Assembly: GCA_036659415.1 (NCBI GenBank)
Contig: JAVXCQ010000002.1
Span: 58,676 to 122,675, forward strand
From: JAVXCQ01 sp036659415
GTDB taxonomy: Bacteria > Bacillota > Negativicutes > Acidaminococcales > Acidaminococcaceae
Length of the DNA: 64,000 bases
Reading direction: 5' to 3'
The notes under the pieces are model-generated. The model searched no databases. It was not told the origin of the DNA and saw only the letters and a program-made list of their open reading frames with translations. A program made the translations under genes and the position numbers. This document shows positions 1 through 8,448 of this stretch, one piece after another; within the stretch, counting starts at the first letter, position 1, and the number at the start of each line of letters is the position of its first letter.

Positions 1-414
1 TGCCGTATCATATTCGCTGCGGGCAATAGCCCCATTATTAACCAAACTCAAATACCGGTTATAAGTAGCCAGTGCATTTTGTAGTTTTGCCGCCGTTTGT
101 GTTTGCGTTGCCGACAAAGTTGTATCATCTAGTCGCAAGAGCTTTTGTCCCGCCAAAACGTGTTCATTTTCTTGGACATAAACTTCTACAATTCTACCAG
201 TAATTTTGGAGTTAATATCTACATTATCCACGGCACTCAAAGACCCGGTCGCAGAAATCGTTGCCGTAATTCTCCCTCGCTCAATCGGCACTGTTTTGAC
301 CAATAGCTTGGGTGCTTGACTGTTGACGTAATATTTATATCCGCCAAAAATAGCCAGCAGCGTAATAAAAAGTAGCAGCAATAGCAGTTTATAACGCCGG
401 AGAAATTGTCCCAT
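1..414 (-). CDS. HlyD/MacA-type periplasmic adaptor (N-terminal part, runs off the window)
   Basis: This is the N-terminal 138 residues of a membrane fusion protein; the gene continues beyond position 1. A short cytoplasmic start (MGQFLRRYK) is followed by one hydrophobic membrane anchor (about residues 10-25). Next comes the usual beta-strand start of the family (IERGRITATISATGSL), a lipoyl-like half (GRIVEVYVQENEHVLAGQ) and the start of a coiled-coil hairpin. Proteins of this kind link an inner-membrane ABC or RND pump to an outer-membrane channel, which fits a diderm cell. The partner pump would lie to the left of the window. The start is the ATG at 412-414; nothing longer is open in frame. 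The family is clear but the substrate cannot be told. Confidence 0.85.
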   Translation of the reverse strand, partial: MGQFLRRYKLLLLLLFITLLAIFGGYKYYVNSQAPKLLVKTVPIERGRITATISATGSLSAVDNVDINSKITGRIVEVYVQENEHVLAGQKLLRLDDTTLSATQTQTAAKLQNALATYNRYLSLVNNGAIARSEYDTA

Positions 415-530
415 ATTTATCACACTCACATTCTATCGTTATAGTCTTATTATAATTTTTGTAGTTCGGATAGTCAAAGCCAGGCTGTGACAATTAGGTG
501 ACAAGATTATGTTAACGTCAACATAATTGT

Positions 531-574
531 CCGTAATTAAAAAGACTGCCCGCAGGCAGTCTTTTTAATTACGG
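531..574 (-). terminator. Terminator of the obgE-proB-proA unit
   Basis: Two 20-base arms, perfectly complementary, enclose a 4-base loop (arms 531-550 and 555-574). The 3' arm on the minus strand carries a run of five T. The stem includes the last codons and the stop codon of proA. It separates proA from the HlyD-type gene that follows on the same strand. Confidence 0.85.
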
Positions 575-1821
575 ACCTGACCGGTACCGTTAATAATATA
601 CTTCATACTGGTTAATTCTGGCAACGCCATCGGACCTCTGGCATGAAGTTTTTGCGTACTAATTCCAATTTCTGCACCGAAGCCAAATTCAAAACCATCG
701 GTAAAGCGAGTGGAAGCATTCACGTAAACCGCTGCCGCATCTACTCGTTGTTGAAACAAACGAGCGTTGGTGTAGTCATTAGTGATAATCGCTTCGGAAT
801 GCTTGGTTCCATAAGTAGCAATATGGTTAAGTGCTTCGTCTAAATCTTGCACCACTTTAACTGCTAAACGCAGGTCACCATACTCAGTTTGCCAGTCTTC
901 TTCGGTGGCTGCTTGGACGCGCTTGTCAAAAGCCCTGGTGCGCGAACAACCATAAATTGTAACCCCGGCCTCCGCATAACGGTTCAGCATACTCGGCAAA
1001 AATGCCGATGCAATTTTTTCATGTACCAGCAACGTTTCCATGGCATTGCAAACTGCCGGTCGGGAAACTTTGGCATTAAAAGCAATCTCCTCCGCCATCT
1101 GACAAGCAGCTGACGCATCCACAAAAGTATGACAAACGCCAACACCGGTAGCAATCACCGGAATAGCGCTATTTTGAACTACCAAATTAATTAAGCCGGC
1201 GCCGCCCCGAGGAATAACCACATCAATGTATTGATTAAGTTTAATCAACTCGCTTACGGCGCTATGGTCAGTAAGGTCGATAAACTCAATCGCACCCTGA
1301 GGTAAACCTGCTCCTGCTGCTGCTTCAACTAAAACATCGGCAATCGCCTTATTAGAGTGAATGGCTTCTGAGCCACCTTTTAAAATCACCGCATTGCCCG
1401 ACTTGAGGCACAGTCCAATAGCATCGGCAGTAACGTTAGGTCGTGCTTCATAGATAATCCCAATTACCCCCAAAGGCACGCGGACTTTGGTTACCGTCAA
1501 GCCATTGGTTAATTGTTTACCACTCAGTATTTCTCCCACCGGATCCGCTAGTTTACCTACCTGCCGTAGACCTTCTGCCATAGCTTCAACTCTGCCTTCC
1601 GTAAGGAGTAGTCGATCCAAAAGAGAGGCTTTCATGCCAGCGGCACGACCATTTTCCATGTCCAGTTGATTAGCCGCCAAAATATGGTTTTTACCTGCCA
1701 AGAGCGCTTCTGCCATGGCCTTTAGGGCTTTATTTTTGCTGGCCGTAGACAAGGTTGCTAAAACCCTAGCGGCCTTTTGTGCACCCTGCGCTTGTTTCAC
1801 TATTTGTTGTTCAATACTCAT
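565..1821 (-). CDS. proA: Glutamate-5-semialdehyde dehydrogenase (gamma-glutamyl phosphate reductase)
   Basis: Catalyses the second step of proline synthesis, the NADPH-dependent reduction of gamma-glutamyl phosphate to glutamate 5-semialdehyde, in the cytoplasm. At 418 residues it has the normal family length. Visible family signatures are the GVIGIIYEARPNVT stretch near residue 110, the LKGGSEA loop, and the catalytic cysteine in RPAVCNAMETLL near residue 259. The C-terminal part contains FGFGAEIGISTQKLHARGP, typical of ProA. The ATG start at 1821 has a GAGGAGG site upstream. It lies 29 bases after proB in the same transcription unit, so ProB and ProA are made together. The enzyme for the last step (ProC) is not in the window. 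Confidence 0.97.
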   Translation of the reverse strand: MSIEQQIVKQAQGAQKAARVLATLSTASKNKALKAMAEALLAGKNHILAANQLDMENGRAAGMKASLLDRLLLTEGRVEAMAEGLRQVGKLADPVGEILSGKQLTNGLTVTKVRVPLGVIGIIYEARPNVTADAIGLCLKSGNAVILKGGSEAIHSNKAIADVLVEAAAGAGLPQGAIEFIDLTDHSAVSELIKLNQYIDVVIPRGGAGLINLVVQNSAIPVIATGVGVCHTFVDASAACQMAEEIAFNAKVSRPAVCNAMETLLVHEKIASAFLPSMLNRYAEAGVTIYGCSRTRAFDKRVQAATEEDWQTEYGDLRLAVKVVQDLDEALNHIATYGTKHSEAIITNDYTNARLFQQRVDAAAVYVNASTRFTDGFEFGFGAEIGISTQKLHARGPMALPELTSMKYIINGTGQVRN

Positions 1822-1850
1822 CCTCGTTCCTCCTCAAAGCAATCTCTTCC

Positions 1851-2984
1851 TTAGAGAATAACTAAATTATCTCGATGAATAACTTCGTCAAATTGTTTAT
1901 GCCCGATAAGTTCTTCAATTTGCGAGGTTTTTGTGCCTTTGATGGCCTGCAATTCTTCCGACGAGTAATTAGTTAGCCCCCGCGCTAACTCCTGACCGGC
2001 CTCTGCCACTACGCTAATTGTGTTGCCAGCTTCAAACTCACCACTGACTGCCAAAATACCCGCAGGTAAAATGCTACAGCCCCCTGCTCGTTGCACCGCC
2101 TGGGCACAACCGCTATCAATAACAATTTGTCCCACAATACGAGCGCCAAAAGCTAACCAGCGTTTTCTAAATTGCAATCTATTTTCTCTGGAAACAAATA
2201 ACGTCCCCAAATCTTCACCTTTTAAAATTCGTTCGATGGCATATTTTTCCTCACCAGCCGCAATCACCAAATGAATGCCAGAACTGGTGGCTGCCTTAGC
2301 CGCTTGGATTTTAGTTGCCATGCCGCCCGTACCTACCAAAGACCCGGCATCTCCTGCACTGGCCTCGATGGCAGGAGTAATATCGGTAACTTCAGACACT
2401 AGTCGAGCATTGGGGTCACGCTGTGGATTAGCCGTATACAGACCAGCCACATCGGAAAGGATAATTAATAAATCAGCGTCAACAATACCTGCCACCGTAG
2501 CAGAAAGATTATCATTATCACCAATTTTTAATTCGTCAATAGCGACCACATCGTTTTCGTTAACAATCGGAATGACCCGGTGTTCCAATAACGCCAAAAA
2601 AGTATTCCGGCAATTGGTATAACGATGACGGTCCACGGAGTCAATCCTGGTCAAGAGCACTTGTGCCACTGTTTGACCATAGTCAGCAAATATTTTCTCA
2701 TAGGTATGCATCAGCACACCTTGCCCTACGGCGGCGGCAGCCTGTTTACCGGGAATAGTCCGAGGTTTTTCCGGTAAGCCCATTCTGTCCACACCTACGG
2801 CCACGGCACCGGAAGATACGAGGATAATCTCTTTGCCTTGATTTTCTAGGTCAGCAATTTCCCGCGCTAAACGGTCAATTTGGGAAAAATTACATTTCCC
2901 AGTACTATGGGTAATAGTACTGCTCCCGACCTTAATCACAATTCTTTTGGCTTTGGCTAGTGCCGCACGATTAACACTACTCAT
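1851..2984 (-). CDS. proB: Glutamate 5-kinase with C-terminal PUA domain
   Basis: Phosphorylates glutamate to gamma-glutamyl phosphate, the committed and usually feedback-inhibited step of proline synthesis. An amino-acid kinase domain (about residues 1-255) starts with RIVIKVGSSTIT and holds VSSGAVAVG and LSDVAGLYTANP. A PUA domain fills the C-terminal third (GCSILPAGILAVSGEFEAG). I chose the third in-frame ATG (2982-2984). It has AAAGGA at 9 bases, whereas the earlier ATGs lie in or next to that site and inside obgE. This gives 377 residues and a start 13 bases after the obgE stop, so translation is probably linked to obgE. Confidence 0.96.
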   Translation of the reverse strand: MSSVNRAALAKAKRIVIKVGSSTITHSTGKCNFSQIDRLAREIADLENQGKEIILVSSGAVAVGVDRMGLPEKPRTIPGKQAAAAVGQGVLMHTYEKIFADYGQTVAQVLLTRIDSVDRHRYTNCRNTFLALLEHRVIPIVNENDVVAIDELKIGDNDNLSATVAGIVDADLLIILSDVAGLYTANPQRDPNARLVSEVTDITPAIEASAGDAGSLVGTGGMATKIQAAKAATSSGIHLVIAAGEEKYAIERILKGEDLGTLFVSRENRLQFRKRWLAFGARIVGQIVIDSGCAQAVQRAGGCSILPAGILAVSGEFEAGNTISVVAEAGQELARGLTNYSSEELQAIKGTKTSQIEELIGHKQFDEVIHRDNLVIL

Positions 2985-2997
2985 GCTCCTCATTCCT

Positions 2998-4275
2998 TTA
3001 CTTTTGGTCTTTAAATTCAAATACCATATCTCGAATACGCACGCTTTGTCCTTCTTCGATACCCTGTGCTTTCAGAGCCTCATCAATGCCTAATTTCCGC
3101 CAAATCAATTGGAAACGGTGTAAAGCTTCTTCATTATCAAAATTAGTCATTGCGACTAAACGTTCCAAGTTTTTACCCTTAACTTCAAAGTCTGCATCAT
3201 CACAGTTTGTAATAATTTGATAGCTATCGGGGTCACCTTCAGGCAATCTGCCTACTACCTCTTCTTCCGGTTCCGGCACAAAGTTTTGAAGCATGGTAAA
3301 CGCTTTGTTCATTAGCTCTTGCATACCCTCACCAGTGGCCGCTGAAACTTTCACAATATCATAACCCTTACCTTGAACATAAGCCGCTACTCTTTCGTAA
3401 TTAGCTTGTGCATCGGGCAGATCCATTTTATTAGCAACTACCAATTGATGACGACGTGCCAATTTTTCACTATACATGACCAATTCATGATTAATTTTAT
3501 CAAAATCTTCCACCGGGTCACGTCCGTCCAAACCGGATACGTCTAACACGTGGAGCAAAACTTTGGTTCTTTCAATGTGGCGCAAGAAGTCATGGCCCAA
3601 ACCCACGCCTTCATGAGCACCCTCAATTAAACCAGGAATATCCGCCAAAACAAAACTTCTGTCACTGTCAAGACGAACTACTCCTAGGACAGGTGCCAAA
3701 GTCGTAAAGTGATAAGCAGCAATCTCCGGCCGCGCCGCCGAAACCTGCGCAATAATACTGGATTTGCCTACGCTGGGGTAACCTACTAGTCCTACATCTG
3801 CCAATAATTTCAATTCCAGTTTAACCCAACAGGAAGTAGCCGGTTCACCCTTTTCCGCAAAAGTCGGAGCACGATTGACACTGGTTACATAACAAGCGTT
3901 GCCCTTGCCGCCACGACCACCACGGGCAGCAATGAATTCTTGCCCGTCTTCTGTTAAATCGGCCAAAATAGCACCGGTAGTATCATCTTTGACCAAGGTT
4001 CCCATCGGTACACGCACTAACACGCTTTCCGAACGAGCGCCAGTTCGATTACTTTTAGAACCATGTTCGCCCTGTTTGGCGATAAACTTGCGATGGTAAC
4101 GGAAATCAATTAAAGTATTGAGATTTTTATCGGCCACAAGGATAACACTACCCCCACGCCCGCCATTGCCACCACTGGGTCCACCATATTCCACAAATTT
4201 TTCGCGTCTAAAACTACTGGAGCCATCGCCACCGGCACCGGCCTCCAAATAAATTCTTGCTCTATCAATAAACAT
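2998..4275 (-). CDS. obgE: Obg-family GTPase (ribosome assembly, stress control)
   Basis: Essential GTPase that binds the 50S subunit late in assembly. All three domains are visible. A glycine-rich Obg fold (about residues 1-158, starting MFIDRARIYLEAGAGGDGSS) is followed by the G domain with G1 at GYPSVGKSS (near residue 165), DIPGL as G3 and NKMD as G4. A C-terminal OCT domain (about residues 350-425) has the DADFEVKGKNLERLVAMTNF signature. Length of 425 is normal for the Firmicute form with OCT. It has its own site (AGGAGA) and leads the obgE-proB-proA unit. In many Firmicutes obgE directly follows rpmA; here two bactofilin genes lie between them. Confidence 0.97.
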   Translation of the reverse strand: MFIDRARIYLEAGAGGDGSSSFRREKFVEYGGPSGGNGGRGGSVILVADKNLNTLIDFRYHRKFIAKQGEHGSKSNRTGARSESVLVRVPMGTLVKDDTTGAILADLTEDGQEFIAARGGRGGKGNACYVTSVNRAPTFAEKGEPATSCWVKLELKLLADVGLVGYPSVGKSSIIAQVSAARPEIAAYHFTTLAPVLGVVRLDSDRSFVLADIPGLIEGAHEGVGLGHDFLRHIERTKVLLHVLDVSGLDGRDPVEDFDKINHELVMYSEKLARRHQLVVANKMDLPDAQANYERVAAYVQGKGYDIVKVSAATGEGMQELMNKAFTMLQNFVPEPEEEVVGRLPEGDPDSYQIITNCDDADFEVKGKNLERLVAMTNFDNEEALHRFQLIWRKLGIDEALKAQGIEEGQSVRIRDMVFEFKDQK

Positions 4276-4330
4276 TTTTTATTCTCCTGTACTTCTAAAA
4301 TTCTACACAATTCATACTAGTGTACTACAT

Positions 4331-4336
4331 ATTATA
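4331..4336 (-). promoter_or_regulatory. Possible -10 element for obgE
   Basis: A TATAAT hexamer on the minus strand lies about 55 bases upstream of the obgE start, downstream of the bactofilin terminator. The -35 position (TATCAA) is poor, so this is only a candidate. Confidence 0.35.
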
Positions 4337-4392
4337 TAACATTTCCAAATATTTTGATAGAGTCTAACCCCCGAGTAAACTGAATTTCCAAA

Positions 4393-4442
4393 GAAAAAAA
4401 TCCTACTAAGCTCTGACTCGTAATGAGCCAGAGCTTAGTAGG
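4393..4442 (-). terminator. Terminator after the bactofilin pair
   Basis: An 18-base-pair stem with a single mismatch (arms 4402-4419 and 4425-4442) is followed on the minus strand by seven T. It lies directly downstream of the second bactofilin gene and before obgE. Confidence 0.88.
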
Positions 4443-4458
4443 ACTACCATTAATGTTT

Positions 4459-4827
4459 TTACATTGGATAATTAGAACAAGTTCCTTTAATACACGCTTG
4501 CGGTGCACACGTAAGGTGATTACAAATAATATCCCCATAAATTTTGGCGGTTGCTTTTAGCTCCAAAGAACCTAGGCAGATAATATCCCCCACCACGGCG
4601 CCGGCAATAACAGCTTCTTTCAAGAGTAAATCTCCTTTAATAAGAGCCTTTGTTCCTATATACAGATAGGCTTCAGAAGACACTGTTCCAGTTAGCTCGC
4701 CATCAATTCTGGCATTGCCTTTTACTTTAATATCACCAACTAGTCCCCCCGTGTGAGCCATAACCAGGTCATATTCCACACAGTCTTGCTTGTGACCTTC
4801 TTCCTTCTGCTTTTTATCAAAAAACAT
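4459..4827 (-). CDS. Bactofilin-family polymer-forming protein (short)
   Basis: A 122-residue bactofilin-like protein. The core (about residues 20-110) is the repetitive, glycine- and isoleucine-rich beta-helix of the family, for example GLVGDIKVKGNARIDGELTG and GDIICLGSLELKATAKIYGD. Bactofilins self-assemble without nucleotide into membrane-associated filaments that position cell-wall or polar proteins. The start at ATG 4825-4827 has GGGGA at 7 bases; the upstream ATG at 4851 has no site. Six cysteines in such a short protein are unusual and cluster toward the C-terminal end. It is a likely paralogue of, and partner for, the longer bactofilin encoded 77 bases upstream. Confidence 0.85.
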   Translation of the reverse strand: MFFDKKQKEEGHKQDCVEYDLVMAHTGGLVGDIKVKGNARIDGELTGTVSSEAYLYIGTKALIKGDLLLKEAVIAGAVVGDIICLGSLELKATAKIYGDIICNHLTCAPQACIKGTCSNYPM

Positions 4828-4904
4828 ACACTTATCCCCATTTGTCTTCATTAGTTTTACTAAAAACTAATGTTTTTTATGCTCACAGTCACTGGTTTTG
4901 AAGC

Positions 4905-5600
4905 TTACCACACATAATCTGCCGGTACTTCTACCACAGGGGCAGTAGCACTGGTAGCTGGCGTGGCTTCTGCGATTTCTTCCACTTCAATTTCAGAACA
5001 ATTACCTCTAAGCACAGCGCCTTCCAGTACAACCAAGATATTAGTTTTAATATCGCCGATAACCTTCGCCGTACTTTCCAGCTGTAAACGTCCACGGCAA
5101 ATAATATTACCTTCGATTGTGCCACAGATAATCGCATTTTTCACAGAAACAGTAGCTTTAATCACACCTGTTTCTCCTACTAATAAATCGCTATCCACAT
5201 TAATATTACCGTCGATATTGCCATCAATACGGGTTTTGCCATTGATATTAATATTGCCATTAATAGAGGTGTTTTTGCTGATAATAACTTCATAGTCAGC
5301 TAAGCTTTGTGCACCTGTTTTATGCTTTGCTACAGCATCTTTTTCTGCCTTAATTTTTTCTAAAACGGCATTATAATCATTTTTACTATCTAAATTTTCG
5401 TCTGTCATTTTCATGTCCCCTTTTATCGTTTCTTTTGTCGTTACTTGCTTGACAATGGGCATAACCGGGGTTACCGGCTGCGTAATAATAGTCGCCGACT
5501 GCTCTAGCTGAACAGGTGGCTCTACGTTTTCAACCTGAGTAGGAGTTGCTACCTCAGCCACAGCTTCTTCCTTGTCTTCTTTCCATTTCCATGAGAACAT
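4905..5600 (-). CDS. Bactofilin-family protein with long acidic N-terminal extension
   Basis: A 231-residue protein. Roughly the first 100 residues are acidic and low in structure (many E, K, P and T). Then comes a bactofilin beta-helix (about residues 105-205) with repeats such as NTSINGNININGKTRIDGNI and CRGRLQLESTAKVIGDI. A short A/T/P-rich tail ends in DYVW. The start at ATG 5598-5600 has GAGGGGG at about 6 bases; the GTG at 5615 overlaps that site. The neighbours (mre/rod genes about 6 kb away, obgE) suit a role in cell shape, but its partner is unknown. The extension may be the membrane- or partner-binding part (inference). Confidence 0.87.
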   Translation of the reverse strand: MFSWKWKEDKEEAVAEVATPTQVENVEPPVQLEQSATIITQPVTPVMPIVKQVTTKETIKGDMKMTDENLDSKNDYNAVLEKIKAEKDAVAKHKTGAQSLADYEVIISKNTSINGNININGKTRIDGNIDGNINVDSDLLVGETGVIKATVSVKNAIICGTIEGNIICRGRLQLESTAKVIGDIKTNILVVLEGAVLRGNCSEIEVEEIAEATPATSATAPVVEVPADYVW

Positions 5601-5891
5601 TGATATCCCCCTCACTAATGACCCTTCAAACGCCGCTAATCATATTTTATCTTACTGTTTAGCTAGTCGTTAGTAGCTTGAGTCCTTCTAATCTTACATT
5701 GCCCGTTGCGGCAGCTGTTGCTTCAACTCAAATCTAGTATCTATCCTTGTAAGTTTAGCACTCGTGCCCCCTTATCTTAATCTAATATACACAGTTAGTG
5801 TAGCAAATTACATTAATCCTTTTCTATCGCAAGTGAAAAATCACCACTTTTTAGTGAAAAACAGCAGTTATTTCTGTCGCTTCTACCAATG
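5601..5891. other. AT-rich intergenic stretch, promoter region of the bactofilins
   Basis: No gene is supported here. Two short palindromes sit side by side (GTGA-AAAA-TCAC at 5833-5844 and CACT-TTTT-AGTG at 5845-5856) and could be a protein binding site. I see no clear consensus promoter. Confidence 0.4.
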
Positions 5892-5926
5892 AAAAAAAGA
5901 CCCCTGCAACAATAGTTGCAAGGGTC
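5892..5926 (-). terminator. Terminator of the rplU-prp-rpmA unit
   Basis: A 12-base-pair stem with one mismatch (GACCCYTGCAAC-type arms at 5899-5910 and 5915-5926) is followed on the minus strand by seven T. It lies 30 bases after the rpmA stop. Confidence 0.9.
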
Positions 5927-5958
5927 CTGCGACAAAAATAAATTATGCTTTACTTAGA

Positions 5959-6243
5959 TTAAGCTTCTACCGGATAAACACTAATTTGGCGCTTATCGCG
6001 TCCTTTGCGTTCGAAAGCCACTTGACCTTCAACCAAAGCAAAAATAGTGTAATCACTACCAATACCTACGTTATTGCCGACATGGAATCTAGTTCCACGT
6101 TGACGAACAATAATGCTACCTGCTGTAACAAGTTGTCCATCATGAGCCTTAGTACCCAATCTTTGGGCATTAGAGTCACGACCATTGTGGGAGCTACCGG
6201 TACCTTTTTTATGTGCATGTAATTGCAGTATAAATTTAAACAC
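5959..6243 (-). CDS. rpmA: 50S ribosomal protein L27, with cleavable N-terminal leader
   Basis: L27 reaches the peptidyl-transferase centre with its N-terminus. The core (HKKGTGSSHNGRDSNAQRLG onward) is unmistakable. In front of it is a short leader, FKFILQLHA, matching the Firmicute motif that Prp protease removes so that the mature chain starts at HKKG. I take the GTG at 6241-6243 as start: AGGAGGT lies 7 bases upstream, while the upstream GTG at 6252 falls inside that site. This gives 94 residues. The prp gene ends 5 bases upstream, so protease and substrate are made from one transcript. Confidence 0.95.
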   Translation of the reverse strand: MFKFILQLHAHKKGTGSSHNGRDSNAQRLGTKAHDGQLVTAGSIIVRQRGTRFHVGNNVGIGSDYTIFALVEGQVAFERKGRDKRQISVYPVEA

Positions 6244-6248
6244 TGAAC

Positions 6249-6575
6249 TCACCTCCTATGTTCTTGAATACGGATGTACTCCTGATACTCTTGCGCTAAA
6301 TTCCGAACACCACATTCCATGGTGGCCAAAATTGCCTGCGTCAAAGCTGTGGGTGCCTCCGCGAGCCTTACCTCTAAAATACCGTCTTCCTCGTTAACGT
6401 GGCAAAACGGTTTAAGTTTAAGATGTTGTTCCAGTCCCATAATGGGAACCTGGGTTAGAACGGATACCAACGCACAAACAATGTCCATACCATCAGGATT
6501 ATACTCTGCATGGCCAGAAACCTTGTAGGCCGTCATGAAACCCTGTTCGTTTTTGTCAAGCTCAATCGTAATCAT
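6249..6575 (-). CDS. prp: Ribosomal-processing cysteine protease Prp
   Basis: Prp (YsxB/DUF464) trims the N-terminal leader of L27 in Firmicutes and related groups. The 108-residue protein has the expected catalytic pair: a histidine in VSGHAEY (near residue 22) and a cysteine in DIVCALVS (near residue 34). Position between rplU and rpmA is the family's hallmark. It starts 5 bases after the rplU stop and ends inside the ribosome site of rpmA, suggesting coupled translation. Confidence 0.94.
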   Translation of the reverse strand: MITIELDKNEQGFMTAYKVSGHAEYNPDGMDIVCALVSVLTQVPIMGLEQHLKLKPFCHVNEEDGILEVRLAEAPTALTQAILATMECGVRNLAQEYQEYIRIQEHRR

Positions 6576-6580
6576 ACAGC

Positions 6581-6895
6581 TTAGCCTTCGATAGAAGTAA
6601 TTTCTACTTGTGTGTATGGTTGACGATGGCCTTGGCGTTTACGATAGTTGGCTTTTGCTTTATATTTGAAAACAAAAATCTTTTTAGCTTTGCCGTGTTC
6701 AACAACTTTAGCGGTTACTTTAGCTCCTGCGACAACCGGTTTACCGATTTTAATCTCGCCACCGTCAGTAACAACAGTCAAAACTTCGTCAAAAACTACG
6801 TTTGCACCTTCATCAACGACTAATTTCTCAACATTGAGAACATCGCCTTCGCTAACGCGGTATTGTTTACCACCAGTTTTAATAATTGCGTACAT
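6581..6895 (-). CDS. rplU: 50S ribosomal protein L21
   Basis: A primary 23S-binding protein of the large subunit. The 104-residue product begins MYAIIKTGGKQYRVSEGD and ends with RQGHRQPYTQVEI, both typical of L21. The ATG at 6893-6895 has GGGAGG at 8 bases; the GTG at 6904 lies within that site and is rejected. First gene of the rplU-prp-rpmA unit. Confidence 0.97.
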   Translation of the reverse strand: MYAIIKTGGKQYRVSEGDVLNVEKLVVDEGANVVFDEVLTVVTDGGEIKIGKPVVAGAKVTAKVVEHGKAKKIFVFKYKAKANYRKRQGHRQPYTQVEITSIEG

Positions 6896-7020
6896 GGATT
6901 GCACCTCCCTTTACTTTAAACTCGCCAAATACGGTACTCCCCAAGGAGTTTAACTAAACCTCTTCGTGCGGTCGGGACAGACTGCGTAAGTCTATACTGA
7001 AATATTTTAACCTACTAGTG
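6896..7020 (-). promoter_or_regulatory. Untranslated leader of rplU, possible L21-type autoregulatory leader
   Basis: About 125 bases separate rng from rplU. On the minus strand the stretch contains short complementary arms, including AAACTC (near 6949-6954) with GAGTTT (near 6921-6926) around a GC-rich loop. Firmicutes often have a structured L21 leader at this position; that is family knowledge, and I could not confirm the consensus here. Confidence 0.4.
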
Positions 7021-7021
7021 G

Positions 7022-8437
7022 CTATTTGTCAACACTGGTATTATCCAAGATGGCAAAAGCTTCTACGTGCATAGCCGCATCGGCTTCCACCGTAATATAA
7101 CAGCTTAACTCCCGTTCCATTGCTTTGACCTCGTGCTGTAGCAACCAATTGGCCACCAACGGGTGCACCTGAATTAAAAGCTTGCGTGCTGCGAGCCGTT
7201 TGCTCATAAAGGTACGCAAGCGCCTTTTAATCTCAATGCTAATAGTTTCCGGGGATTGCACCCTTCCGCTACCTTGACAGGTAGGGCAGGTGCTATAAAG
7301 CACGGTCGAAAGATTTTGTCGAGCTTTTTTGCGAGTAATTTCCACTAAATTAAGTACCGTTAAGTCCTGTACCCGTGGTTTCATTTTATCTTGCGCCAGC
7401 ACTGTTCCCAAAAGTTCCAGGATTTCTTCTTGATGTGCTTTAGTGTGCATATCAATAAAATCCACCACCACAATGCCGCCAATATCTCGCAACTGTAGTT
7501 GTCGAGCAATTTCTACAGCGGCTTCTCGATTAATTTGCATAATAGTTTCTTCTAAATTAGCTTGCCCGCTAAATTTACCGCTATTAACATCAATAACCGT
7601 CATGGCCTCGGTATAATCGATAACTAAATAACCCCCGCAACTCAACCACACCTTGCGGTCACTAATCCCTGCTATTTGTTCATCCAACTGATAGTTAGTG
7701 AAAATATCATCTTTACCTGCGTACAAGCAGATTTTCTCCAAGTGCTGACCACCGATGGCTTGCAGTAACTCACAGACTCTTTTGTGTACTGCCGGATCGT
7801 CCAGAATAATTTGCTCCACTTGTGTGGTTAGATAGTCACGCACAATGCGCACCGATAAATCCAGTTCCCGGTGTAGTAGTAGCGGTGCCTGTCCGTGTTT
7901 AGCTCTGGCCGCCACCACCTTCCACGTCGTCACCAGTTGTTGCATATCCGTCTGCAAGTCTGCGGATGCCACACCAGCTGCTACTGTTCTAATCACAAAT
8001 CCTTTGCCGGCTGGCTTGTATTCTTCAACTAATTGTTTCAGTCGCAAACGTTCTTCTTTACTTTCGATTTTATGTGAAACGCCTATATAATCAGCAAAAG
8101 GTAGGAGCACCACATAGCGTCCCGGTAGTGTAATCTCCCTCGTCGCCGTCGGTCCCTTGGTTCCTCTGGCATCTTTGGTAATTTGCACCAACACGGTTTG
8201 TCCTTCGGTCACATCTAGCTTTTCTCCTAAATACAAAAAAGCATTCTGTTCTCGCCCCAAATCAACAAAGGCTGCCTGTATGCCACGAACCACATTATTA
8301 ACTTTGCCGCTAAAGATGCTCCCTACCAAATGCTTTTCACTATTGCGTTCCACAATATATTCCATCAATTTGTTGGCAGTGACAAGTCCCATCCGCGTTT
8401 CTTCCGGTGTTGTGCTAATAATAATTTTCGTTGGCAT
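7022..8437 (-). CDS. rng: Ribonuclease G/E family endoribonuclease
   Basis: A single-strand endoribonuclease of the RNase E/G family, 471 residues, the short RNase G-like form without a degradosome tail. An S1 RNA-binding domain (about residues 35-115) starts GSIFSGKVNNVVRGIQAAFV. The catalytic metal-binding aspartates lie in VIDVNSGKF (near residue 282) and VVDFIDM (near residue 325). The zinc-link motif CPTCQGSG is near residue 386. It is the third gene of a run with the two radical-SAM-linked genes and lies just upstream of rplU, an order common in Firmicutes. Expected work is rRNA 5' maturation and mRNA turnover. Confidence 0.95.
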   Translation of the reverse strand: MPTKIIISTTPEETRMGLVTANKLMEYIVERNSEKHLVGSIFSGKVNNVVRGIQAAFVDLGREQNAFLYLGEKLDVTEGQTVLVQITKDARGTKGPTATREITLPGRYVVLLPFADYIGVSHKIESKEERLRLKQLVEEYKPAGKGFVIRTVAAGVASADLQTDMQQLVTTWKVVAARAKHGQAPLLLHRELDLSVRIVRDYLTTQVEQIILDDPAVHKRVCELLQAIGGQHLEKICLYAGKDDIFTNYQLDEQIAGISDRKVWLSCGGYLVIDYTEAMTVIDVNSGKFSGQANLEETIMQINREAAVEIARQLQLRDIGGIVVVDFIDMHTKAHQEEILELLGTVLAQDKMKPRVQDLTVLNLVEITRKKARQNLSTVLYSTCPTCQGSGRVQSPETISIEIKRRLRTFMSKRLAARKLLIQVHPLVANWLLQHEVKAMERELSCYITVEADAAMHVEAFAILDNTSVDK

Positions 8438-8448
8438 CAGCTTTCCTC

